Position numbers and translations under genes: made by a program
Shown here: piece after piece, positions 1 to 5,304 of the stretch
Layout: each line of letters begins with the position of its first letter
Numbering within the stretch: the first letter of the stretch is position 1
Notes under the pieces: model-generated
Told to the model about the DNA's origin: nothing
Seen by the model: only the letters and a program-made list of their open reading frames with translations
Databases searched by the model: none
DNA from: Paracoccaceae bacterium
GTDB taxonomy: Bacteria; Pseudomonadota; Alphaproteobacteria; Rhodobacterales; Rhodobacteraceae
Length of the DNA stretch: 5,820 bases
NCBI GenBank assembly: GCA_009922885.1
Contig: RFUP01000161.1
Span: 1-5,820 of the forward strand
Reading direction: 5' to 3'

Positions 1-1
1 C

Positions 2-115
2 CATTTAATGTACTTGAAACCAGATTGGGGAGGCATGATGCCGAAATACGAGAAACACGCCGAGGCGGTTGCGGCCCTCACCCTGTGGCAGGCCACCTTA
101 GGGGATTGGCGTTGA
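2..115 (+). CDS. rsmE: C-terminal fragment, probable RsmE (16S rRNA m3U1498 methyltransferase), 5' part abnormal or missing
   Basis: An open frame runs in from the left edge and stops at TGA 113-115, giving 37 visible residues. The last ~19, from about base 59, contain A-E-A-V-A-A-L-T-L-W-Q-A-T-L-G-D-W-R. This resembles the final helix of RsmE, the SPOUT-class enzyme that methylates N3 of U1498 in 16S rRNA, where the family usually ends in E-T-A-x-x-A-A-L-x-x-x-Q-x-x-x-G-D. From memory, rsmE often lies just upstream of gshA in Rhodobacteraceae, which supports the call. The preceding residues (bases 2-58, with Y-L-K-P-D-W-G-G and M-M-P-K-Y-E-K) do not match the LGPR-type knot motif expected there. 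That stretch is about 43% GC, against clearly higher GC after it. A frameshift, sequence error or junction is therefore possible. The stop overlaps the start of the next gene. Confidence 0.5.
   Translation, partial: HLMYLKPDWGGMMPKYEKHAEAVAALTLWQATLGDWR
100..104 (+). promoter_or_regulatory. Ribosome binding site deciding the TTG 112 start
   Basis: AGGGG sits 7 bases before TTG 112, inside the last codons of the rsmE-like frame. It supports the 171-residue start over the longer open frame from base 25. Confidence 0.5.
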
Positions 116-627
116 GCGGGTTTCTGAGGCCGGAAGCCAAGGCGGCGATTGCGCGCTGGTGGGGTGTGGGGATCGGTGCGGCAGTGGCCGCATTTGGCCT
201 GCGCTGGGGCTTTATGGCTTTTGGCTTCGTGCAATGGCTGGGCTGGGTGATTGCCGCTTTTGGCGTGATCGCCGCATGGGCGGCTTTCCAGAAAGCGCGC
301 TTCGGCGGCGGAGGCGGTGGCGCGGGCGTGGTGGCGGTGCGCGAAGGCGAGATCAGTTATTACGGGCCCTATTCGGGCGGGGTGGCCGAGCTTTCGGACC
401 TCGCACTCATCACGCTCGACAAGAGCCGTACGCCTGCGGTGTGGCGGCTGGATAGCCCTGGAAAGATGCCTTTGTTCATCCCGGAAAATGCAGAAGGCGC
501 GGGCCTGCTTTTTGATGTGTTTGTTACACTTCCCGGACTATCGGTAGAGAAGATGTTGGCGGCAAAGGGCGCAGCTGGACCACAAGCTGTCGTGATCTGG
601 CAAAGGCCAAGCAACAGGCTACATTGA
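112..627 (+). CDS. Conserved hypothetical two-helix membrane protein (171 aa)
   Basis: Function unknown. I chose TTG 112 as start because AGGGG (100-104) lies 7 bases upstream and the codon overlaps the preceding TGA stop (TTGA), a typical coupled arrangement. TTG 106 or an extension to TTG 25 are possible, but the longer form would read through the rsmE tail in another frame. Residues 1-16 are short and mildly basic. Two hydrophobic segments follow, at about 17-38 and 40-59 (rich in W, F, G and A). A basic patch (Q-K-A-R) and a six-glycine linker (65-70) come next, then a ~100-residue soluble domain beginning V-V-A-V-R-E-G-E-I-S-Y-Y-G-P. Short loop plus Q-K-A-R suggest both ends are cytoplasmic (inference). 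The domain has the look of a small beta-rich regulatory or sensing module, with L-F-I-P and L-F-D-V-F-V-T-L-P-G-L near its end. I recall similar unnamed proteins in Rhodobacteraceae but no assigned role. Confidence 0.8.
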   Translation: MSGFLRPEAKAAIARWWGVGIGAAVAAFGLRWGFMAFGFVQWLGWVIAAFGVIAAWAAFQKARFGGGGGGAGVVAVREGEISYYGPYSGGVAELSDLALITLDKSRTPAVWRLDSPGKMPLFIPENAEGAGLLFDVFVTLPGLSVEKMLAAKGAAGPQAVVIWQRPSNRLH

Positions 628-680
628 CACTGCCCGGCTTTCGCCTCACTCCTTGGTGTCCGGGATTACAGCGCGAAGCA

Positions 681-685
681 GAGGT
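681..685 (+). promoter_or_regulatory. gshA ribosome binding site
   Basis: GAGGT lies 5 bases before ATG 691 and supports that start. The 63-base gap before gshA (628-690) shows no clear terminator. Confidence 0.6.
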
Positions 686-690
686 AACAG

Positions 691-2061
691 ATGTCTATTC
701 CCCAGTCCGGCGGCGGCCCCATTGAGCGGCACGAACAGCTTGCCGAATACCTCGCTTCCGGATGCAAGCCTAAAGAGGATTGGCGGATTGGCACCGAGCA
801 CGAGAAGTTCGGTTATGTGAAGGGCACTTATGCCCCCCTGCCCTACGACGGCCCCTGTTCGATCAAGGCAATGCTGGAAGGGCTGCGCGACGCCCATGGC
901 TGGGCGCCTGTTTACGAGGGCGATGCGATCATCGGCGTGACCAAGGATGGCGCGAATGTGAGCCTTGAGCCGGGTGGCCAGTTGGAACTGTCCGGCGCGC
1001 CGCTGGAGACCATTCACCAGACCTGCGACGAGGTGAACGACCACCTGCGCGACGTGAAAGGGATTGCGGACCGTATCGGCGCGGGCTTCATCGGGTTGGG
1101 CGCGGCTCCGATCTGGAAGTATGAAGAAATGCCGGTGATGCCGAAGGGGCGCTACCGGCTGATGACCTCTTATATGGACAAGGTCGGCACCATGGGGAAA
1201 TCCATGATGTACCGGACCTGCACCGTTCAAGTGAACCTCGATTTCGCCTCGGAAGCCGACATGGTGAAGAAGCTGCGCGTGGCGCTGGCGCTTCAGCCTG
1301 TGGCGACGGCGCTTTTCGCCAACTCGCCCTTCTTTGACGGCAAGCCCAATGGCCACCGTTCGTGGCGTTCGCGGATCTGGCGCGATCTGGATGCCTCGCG
1401 CACGGGCATGCTGCCTTTCGTGTTCGAAGAGGGCATGGGGTTCGAGCGTTATGTGCAATACGCGCTCGATGTGCCGATGTATTTCGTCTACCGCGATGGC
1501 AAGTATATCAATGCCTTGGGTCAGTCGTTCCGCGACTTCCTCAAGGGGCAACTGCCCGCTCTACCTGGTGAAACGCCAACGCTTTCCGACTGGGCGGACC
1601 ACCTGACCACGGCCTTCCCCGAAGCGCGGATCAAGAAATACATGGAAATGCGCGGCGCGGATGGCGGCCCGTGGCGGCGGCTTTGCGCGCTGCCTGCCTT
1701 CTGGGTGGGCCTGATGTATGATCAGGGTGCGCTCGACGCGGCGTGGGATATTGCCAAAGGCTGGGATCACGAGACCCGCGAGGCACTGCGCGTGGCGGCC
1801 TCCGAGAAGGCGCTGGCGGCAGAGGTGAACGGCATCAAGATGCACGACCTCGCCCGCGAAGTGCTGGCGTTGTCCGAGGCAGGCCTCAAAGCGCGTGCCA
1901 AGGTGGGCGCGGGTGGTTTGGTGCCGGATGAAACGCATTTCCTCAATGCGCTGAAAGAAAGCGTGGAGAGCGGCAAGACCCCTGCGGACGAGTTGCTGGA
2001 GCATTACCACGGCGACTGGAACGGCGATCTGAGCAAGATCTACGGGTCTTATTCGTATTGA
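691..2061 (+). CDS. gshA: Glutamate-cysteine ligase (gamma-glutamylcysteine synthetase), plant/proteobacterial type
   Basis: Cytoplasmic ATP-dependent ligase (EC 6.3.2.2) joining the gamma-carboxyl of L-glutamate to L-cysteine, the first and usually rate-limiting step of glutathione synthesis. The 456 residues match the length of the plant-like alphaproteobacterial class, not the ~518-residue E. coli GshA. Family motifs are intact and in order: I-G-T-E-H-E-K-F-G-Y (33-42, acidic metal/ATP site), S-L-E-P-G-G-Q-L-E-L-S-G-A-P (91-104), M-M-Y-R-T-C-T-V-Q-V-N-L-D-F (172-185), a N-S-P-F segment, Y-M-E-M-R-G-A-D (317-324) and the L-P-A-F-W-V-G-L-M-Y-D helix. The C-terminus ends W-N-G-D-L-S-K-I-Y-G-S-Y-S-Y, as in relatives. 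Plant enzymes are redox-regulated by disulfides; whether C25, C56 or C177 play such a role here cannot be told. A good SD (681-685) fixes the start. The lipoprotein gene follows after 10 bases, probably in the same transcript. No frameshift or missing motif is visible. Confidence 0.97.
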   Translation: MSIPQSGGGPIERHEQLAEYLASGCKPKEDWRIGTEHEKFGYVKGTYAPLPYDGPCSIKAMLEGLRDAHGWAPVYEGDAIIGVTKDGANVSLEPGGQLELSGAPLETIHQTCDEVNDHLRDVKGIADRIGAGFIGLGAAPIWKYEEMPVMPKGRYRLMTSYMDKVGTMGKSMMYRTCTVQVNLDFASEADMVKKLRVALALQPVATALFANSPFFDGKPNGHRSWRSRIWRDLDASRTGMLPFVFEEGMGFERYVQYALDVPMYFVYRDGKYINALGQSFRDFLKGQLPALPGETPTLSDWADHLTTAFPEARIKKYMEMRGADGGPWRRLCALPAFWVGLMYDQGALDAAWDIAKGWDHETREALRVAASEKALAAEVNGIKMHDLAREVLALSEAGLKARAKVGAGGLVPDETHFLNALKESVESGKTPADELLEHYHGDWNGDLSKIYGSYSY

Positions 2062-2063
2062 GG
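2060..2063 (+). promoter_or_regulatory. Ribosome binding site embedded in the gshA stop codon
   Basis: GAGG overlaps the gshA TGA stop (2059-2061) and lies 8 bases before ATG 2072. Ribosomes ending gshA translation are placed on the next start, consistent with translational coupling. Confidence 0.5.
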
Positions 2064-2071
2064 CCGGGGCA

Positions 2072-2695
2072 ATGGCGGCATTGAGCAAACCAGCGGCACT
2101 TCTCGCCTCGGCGCTGGCGCTTTCGGGGTGTATCGATGTGGATGTGGGCATGGATTTCTCCGACGGAGAAACCATGAAGGGCAGCTTCGTGCTGTCGATG
2201 GCGCGCCAGCTTTACGACATGACGGCCGCTTCGAAGCCCGACTTCTGCAAGGACGGGAAGACACAGCTGACGAAGGACGCCTTCCATTGTGCGACCGAGC
2301 GTTCGGTGCCGCTGGAAGAATTGCTTGAAAAGGGCACCATTGCGCTGGGCGAAGGTGATATTCGCCCGGAAGAGGGCCTCAAGGTGGAGCGGATCGACGA
2401 GAACCGCATTCGCGTGGCGTTCGACTTCAGCTCGATGCCGCAGGAAGCGCGGCCTGAAAAGGCGGGTGGCATGGAGGACATGCTGCGCGCTGCTGTGGCG
2501 GGGCATTCCTTCACGTTCCGTGTGAAGGGGTACAAGATCCTGTCGTCGTCGGGCGTGATTTCGGAAGACGGGCGCGAGGCGAGCCATGTTATTCCGCTGG
2601 CCGCGTTCATCGAGAACCCGCCCAATCTGGGGCCGGCATTCGTGAGCGAGGTGCAACTCCGGCAGGTGTGCCGCTTCTGGGTGTTCTGCGACTAA
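2072..2695 (+). CDS. Small lipoprotein (207 aa), possibly LppM-like, function unknown
   Basis: The N-terminus has a hydrophobic signal (A-A-L-L-A-S-A-L-A-L) and a lipobox L-S-G-C with the modifiable cysteine at C20, so it is predicted to be a lipid-anchored envelope protein. The mature part starts I-D-V-D-V-G-M-D-F-S-D-G-E-T-M-K-G-S, an alternating beta pattern followed by a turn and strand. It recalls the N-terminus of the LppM domain, first named from a mycobacterial lipoprotein, though I rate that link weak. An acidic amphipathic middle (about 80-150) and a strand-rich end follow. Mature cysteines C59, C73, C200 and C206 could form two disulfides in the periplasm (inference). No enzymatic motif is seen. 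The gene starts 10 bases after gshA with an SD in the gshA stop, so it is likely co-transcribed. It ends 37 bases before the convergent hydrolase gene. Recognised as a lipoprotein with good confidence; role unassigned. Confidence 0.85.
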   Translation: MAALSKPAALLASALALSGCIDVDVGMDFSDGETMKGSFVLSMARQLYDMTAASKPDFCKDGKTQLTKDAFHCATERSVPLEELLEKGTIALGEGDIRPEEGLKVERIDENRIRVAFDFSSMPQEARPEKAGGMEDMLRAAVAGHSFTFRVKGYKILSSSGVISEDGREASHVIPLAAFIENPPNLGPAFVSEVQLRQVCRFWVFCD

Positions 2696-2705
2696 GCCTA
2701 GCGCC

Positions 2706-2723
2706 CCATCGCTTTCGCGATGG
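2706..2723 (-). terminator. Hairpin between convergent genes, possible 3'-end structure
   Basis: A perfect 7-bp stem (CCATCGC/GCGATGG) closes a 4-base loop. On the minus-strand transcript the loop is GAAA, a stable GNRA tetraloop; on the plus strand it is UUUC. It is placed where both the lipoprotein and the hydrolase transcripts should end. No T-run follows on either strand, so it is not a standard intrinsic terminator. A role in 3'-end stabilisation or factor-dependent ending is inference. Confidence 0.35.
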
Positions 2724-2732
2724 CTTTGGACC

Positions 2733-3410
2733 TTAACGCCCCATCGCTTTCGCGATGGTCTTGGCGATGGCAGCTCCCCCCTTGGGTGATGGGTGGATAC
2801 GGTCCGTCTGGTGATAGCTCGTGTCCCCCGACGGCACGACCGAGGCCAGCGAAACAAAGCGCACGCCTTTGTCGCGGGCAGCCATCTTGGTGAGGCGGCG
2901 GTCCATCTCGTTGCCGATGCGGTCGCAATTCTCGATCGGCGATTGGAACCCCGGCGTGCGTAGATAGCCCGTATAGAGCACTTGCGCGCCCGTAGCCCTG
3001 ATCCGCGCGACAAATTCGGGGATCGCACCCTTGGTGCCATCCGGCGAGATCAGGCGGCTCAACTGATCGTCACACTTCCCGCAGCCGCAATTGAACAAAA
3101 GATCATTGCCGCCGCCGTTCATCACCACAAGCGCCCAAGGGCCGGGGGTGAATTGCTCGGTGATCCGCATGCCTGCCGCGCCGGAAATCGGCAGCGCGTA
3201 GAAATAGCGTGCCCCCGCGACCGAACGGTCAATCACGTCTTCGCCGAGTTCCTTTTCCAGTGCATTAGCCACCGCAAGACCGCTGCCGCGGTTGGTGGCC
3301 ATGAGGGAATCGCCCAACAGAAGAATGCGCGCCTTGCTGCCAGTCGGAACCGTTTCGCCACAGGCGGAGAGAAGCCCGAGGAGTAGAAAAGCAAAAATAA
3401 CGCGCACCAT
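2733..3410 (-). CDS. SGNH/GDSL-family hydrolase, predicted lipoprotein (225 aa)
   Basis: Predicted esterase- or lipase-like serine hydrolase of the SGNH fold, anchored in the envelope. I chose ATG 3410 because AGGA (3422-3419) lies 8 bases upstream; a TTG start at 3431 would add seven residues before the signal. Residues 1-16 are a short hydrophobic signal ending in lipobox L-S-A-C with C17. Block I is L-L-L-G-D-S-L (nucleophile S35), block II glycine is G66 in V-A-G-A-R, block III is G-G-G-N-D (N102) and block V is D-R-I-H (D203, H206). The full S-G-N-H set is therefore present and the enzyme is probably active. Directly after block III is N-C-G-C-G-K-C-D (C108, C110, C113), with C162 further on, which could form disulfides or bind metal. 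The substrate cannot be read from the sequence; acyl or acetyl ester hydrolysis on lipid or glycan is typical. The gene is convergent with the lipoprotein gene and divergent from the TPR gene. Confidence 0.92.
   Translation of the reverse strand: MVRVIFAFLLLGLLSACGETVPTGSKARILLLGDSLMATNRGSGLAVANALEKELGEDVIDRSVAGARYFYALPISGAAGMRITEQFTPGPWALVVMNGGGNDLLFNCGCGKCDDQLSRLISPDGTKGAIPEFVARIRATGAQVLYTGYLRTPGFQSPIENCDRIGNEMDRRLTKMAARDKGVRFVSLASVVPSGDTSYHQTDRIHPSPKGGAAIAKTIAKAMGR
2741..2758 (-). other. Second copy of the GNRA hairpin, inside the last codons of the hydrolase gene
   Basis: The same 7-bp stem and GAAA loop (minus-strand RNA) as at 2706-2723, formed by codons for the C-terminal I-A-K-A-M. 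Each copy is self-complementary, so the two can also pair with each other. That makes the region capable of a longer alternative stem. Confidence 0.5.
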
Positions 3411-3418
3411 AAGGATGA

Positions 3419-3422
3419 TCCT
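3419..3422 (-). promoter_or_regulatory. Ribosome binding site of the SGNH hydrolase gene
   Basis: AGGA on the minus strand, 8 bases before ATG 3410. It supports that start over the upstream TTG at 3431, which would place the SD inside the coding region. Confidence 0.5.
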
Positions 3423-3535
3423 GAATCGCAAACCAATATGCCCAATCTTGCTGCAATGGGCGGCAATGTCATGCCCAGAGTTCTCAACAATCCGTAATTA
3501 ACCGGAGACAATCGCCGGAAGCCTACGACCTGCCG

Positions 3536-3563
3536 TTGCGTTCGGGCGATGATGCGCTAGGTT
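3536..3563 (+). promoter_or_regulatory. Candidate sigma-70-type promoter for the TPR-ispE unit
   Basis: TTGCGT (3536-3541) and TAGGTT (3558-3563) are spaced by 16 bases in the divergent intergenic region. The -35 box keeps TTG and the -10 box keeps TA---T, a pattern often seen in GC-rich alphaproteobacteria. Transcription would begin near 3570, leaving a ~20-base leader before GTG 3592. No equally good pair was found for the minus-strand hydrolase gene in 3411-3535. Confidence 0.35.
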
Positions 3564-3580
3564 GAACCGAACGAGGCACA

Positions 3581-3586
3581 GGGAGG
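3581..3586 (+). promoter_or_regulatory. Strong ribosome binding site deciding GTG 3592
   Basis: GGGAGG ends 5 bases before GTG 3592. It lies inside the longer frame that could begin at TTG 3562, and so favours the GTG start. Confidence 0.65.
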
Positions 3587-3591
3587 ATGCT

Positions 3592-5304
3592 GTGGGCCTG
3601 AAACGGATTATCGCGGCTGCGCTTTTGGCGACACAGTTTTCCGGTGCCGCCTTGGCGCAAAACGCAGGCGCCTACCTTGCGGCGCGTCAGGCCGGGTTCG
3701 AGACCGATTTCGCCGCTGCGGCAGACTATTACACCCGTGCGCTCGCCCGCGATCTCACCAATCCGCAACTCATGGAAGCCGCAACGATTGCCCATCTGGG
3801 CCTTGGCGCCGTGGAACGCGGCTTGCCCATCGCCCGCCAATTCGCAGAAAAGGGATTTGAGGCACAGATCCCGCAGATGATGCTTCTTGCCGAAGAGGTC
3901 CGGACCAAAGACTGGGCTGCCGTGCTGAAGCGGATCGACGACAAGCGTGGCGTTGGCCCGCTTGTGGATGGGCTGACGAAAGCCTGGGCGTTGATCGGGC
4001 AAGGTGAGATGGGCGCGGCCCTGAAAGCCTTCGACGAGGTTTCAAACCAACGCGGTCTCGAACCTTTCGCCTTCTACCACAAAGCCTTGGCGCTGGCCCT
4101 CGTGGGCGACTTCGAAGGCGCGGAAGCCATCCTCGGGGACGAGCGGACGCAGGCCTTGATGATGACGCGCCGCGCTGTGATCGTGCGGGCCGAAGTGCTG
4201 AGCCAACTCGACAAGGGGGCGGACGCGCTGCAACTGATCGACGGGGCGTTCGGGGCCGACCTCGACCCCGAATTGAAAGCCTTCCGCGACAAGCTCGCCA
4301 ATGGGGGCAAGCAACCGTTCTCGCTCATTTCCGATGCGACGGATGGGGTGGCGGAGGTTTATTTCACCGTCGCCTCTGCGCTGAATTCGGACGCAGGCGA
4401 CGATTACACTCTGCTCTATGCCCGTATCGCGGAATATCTGCGCCCCGATCATGTGGAGGCGCTCCTCTTGGTGGCGCGGCTTCTGGACAGTTTGAAGCAA
4501 TATGATCTTTCGGTGGAAACTTACCGCAAGGTGCCCGCAAGCGATCCCTCCATCCATGCCGCCGATCTCGGCCGCGCCGAGGCGCTGCGCCGTGGCGGAA
4601 AGGTGGAAGCGGCTGCTGAGGTTCTGCAATCCTTGGTGAAAAGCCATGGCGATCTGCCCGTTGTCCATGTGACCCTCGGCGATCTGATGCGCCAGCTTGA
4701 ACGCTACAAGGAGGCCGCAGGCGCTTATTCCACGGCGCTTTCGCTTTATGGCACACCCCAGCCCGATCATTGGTTCGTCTATTATGCCCGCGCGATTTCC
4801 TACGAGCGCTTGAGCGATTGGGCCAAGGCCGAGCCCGATTTCCGCCAAGCGCTCACCCTCAACCCCAGCCAACCGCAAGTGTTGAATTATCTGGGCTATT
4901 CGCTGGTCGAGAAGCAGGAAAAGCTCGACGAGGCCTTGGCGATGATCGAGCAGGCGGTCGCGCTGCGCCCGGACTCGGGCTATATCGTCGATAGCCTCGG
5001 CTGGGCGCTGTACCGCCTCGGGCGTTACGATGAAGCGATCGGCCATATGGAACGGGCCGCGGAACTCATGCCTGTGGATCCAGTGGTGAACGACCATCTG
5101 GGCGATGTGCTCTGGGCTGTGGGGCGCAAGCGCGAAGCCGAGTTCCAATGGCGCCGCGCGCTCTCCTTCGTCGATCATGAAAAGGCCAGCGGTGATGCCG
5201 ATCCCGAGCGGATCCGCCGCAAGCTCGACGTAGGTCTCGATCAGGTTCTCGCCGAAGAAGGCGCACCGCCGCTGAAAGTTGCCAATGGCGCTGCCAATAA
5301 CTGA
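3592..5304 (+). CDS. Exported tetratricopeptide-repeat protein (570 aa)
   Basis: GTG 3592 is the likely start: GGGAGG lies just upstream, and the alternative TTG 3562 falls on the candidate -10 box. Residues 1-22 form a Sec signal peptide (L-K-R, hydrophobic core, A-L-A cleavage site before Q23), so the protein should be periplasmic or outer-membrane associated. The rest is almost wholly helical repeat. A first TPR-like pair lies near residues 27-60. Diverged repeats fill the middle. Clear TPRs occur at about 358-391, 393-427, 428-462, 463-497 and 498-526, with typical W/L-G-Y-A-P spacing such as L-N-Y-L-G-Y-S-L and D-S-L-G-W-A-L-Y-R-L-G-R-Y-D-E-A. TPR solenoids bind partner proteins or peptides; no catalytic domain is seen. 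From memory, alphaproteobacteria often carry a TPR gene just before ispE. The partner and role remain unknown; a scaffold for envelope assembly is inference. Its 3' end overlaps ispE by 20 bases. Confidence 0.93.
   Translation: MGLKRIIAAALLATQFSGAALAQNAGAYLAARQAGFETDFAAAADYYTRALARDLTNPQLMEAATIAHLGLGAVERGLPIARQFAEKGFEAQIPQMMLLAEEVRTKDWAAVLKRIDDKRGVGPLVDGLTKAWALIGQGEMGAALKAFDEVSNQRGLEPFAFYHKALALALVGDFEGAEAILGDERTQALMMTRRAVIVRAEVLSQLDKGADALQLIDGAFGADLDPELKAFRDKLANGGKQPFSLISDATDGVAEVYFTVASALNSDAGDDYTLLYARIAEYLRPDHVEALLLVARLLDSLKQYDLSVETYRKVPASDPSIHAADLGRAEALRRGGKVEAAAEVLQSLVKSHGDLPVVHVTLGDLMRQLERYKEAAGAYSTALSLYGTPQPDHWFVYYARAISYERLSDWAKAEPDFRQALTLNPSQPQVLNYLGYSLVEKQEKLDEALAMIEQAVALRPDSGYIVDSLGWALYRLGRYDEAIGHMERAAELMPVDPVVNDHLGDVLWAVGRKREAEFQWRRALSFVDHEKASGDADPERIRRKLDVGLDQVLAEEGAPPLKVANGAANN

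Larger units (their letters stand above)
2698..2764. repeat. 32-base direct repeat, two copies 35 bases apart, each with a hairpin
   Basis: Copies at 2698-2729 and 2733-2764 match at 28 of 32 bases by my count, with an identical 22-base core (2702-2723 and 2737-2758). Copy 2 is the last codons and TAA stop of the minus-strand hydrolase gene; copy 1 lies in the gap beyond it. Read on the minus strand, both encode K-(T/A)-I-A-K-A-M-G-R followed by a stop (TAA at 2735-2733, TAG at 2700-2698), so the gene's 3' end appears to have been duplicated. The 35-base period is not a multiple of three, so the copies lie in different frames. Confidence 0.85.

Noticed and set aside
624..652. TTGACA (624-629) as a -35 box for a gshA promoter
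   Set aside because: The hexamer is perfect, but bases 16-18 downstream give CACTCC-like sequence with no recognisable -10. It also overlaps the stop of the upstream gene.
626..664. GACAC...GTGTC and CCCGG...CCGGG pairs as a terminator before gshA
   Set aside because: The stems are 5 bp with loops above 20 bases, mutually competing, and no T-run follows.
646..1551. Long minus-strand open frame opposite gshA
   Set aside because: It mirrors a well-supported gshA frame, is rich in H, R and A as expected for the reverse of GC-biased codons, and has no recognisable domain.
2706..2732. Standard rho-independent bidirectional terminator
   Set aside because: The hairpin is good, but neither strand has the U-rich tail needed. 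It was kept only as a possible 3'-end structure.
1943..3040. Minus-strand open frame running from gshA into the hydrolase gene
   Set aside because: It crosses three real genes and the repeat in the wrong frame, with arginine-rich low-complexity content.
3494..3502. CtrA binding site at AATTAACC
   Set aside because: Only one TTAA half-site is present; no second half follows at the required 7-base spacing on either strand.
3562..3591. TTG 3562 as start of the TPR protein
   Set aside because: It would put ten polar residues before the signal peptide, lacks an SD, and falls on the candidate -10 box.
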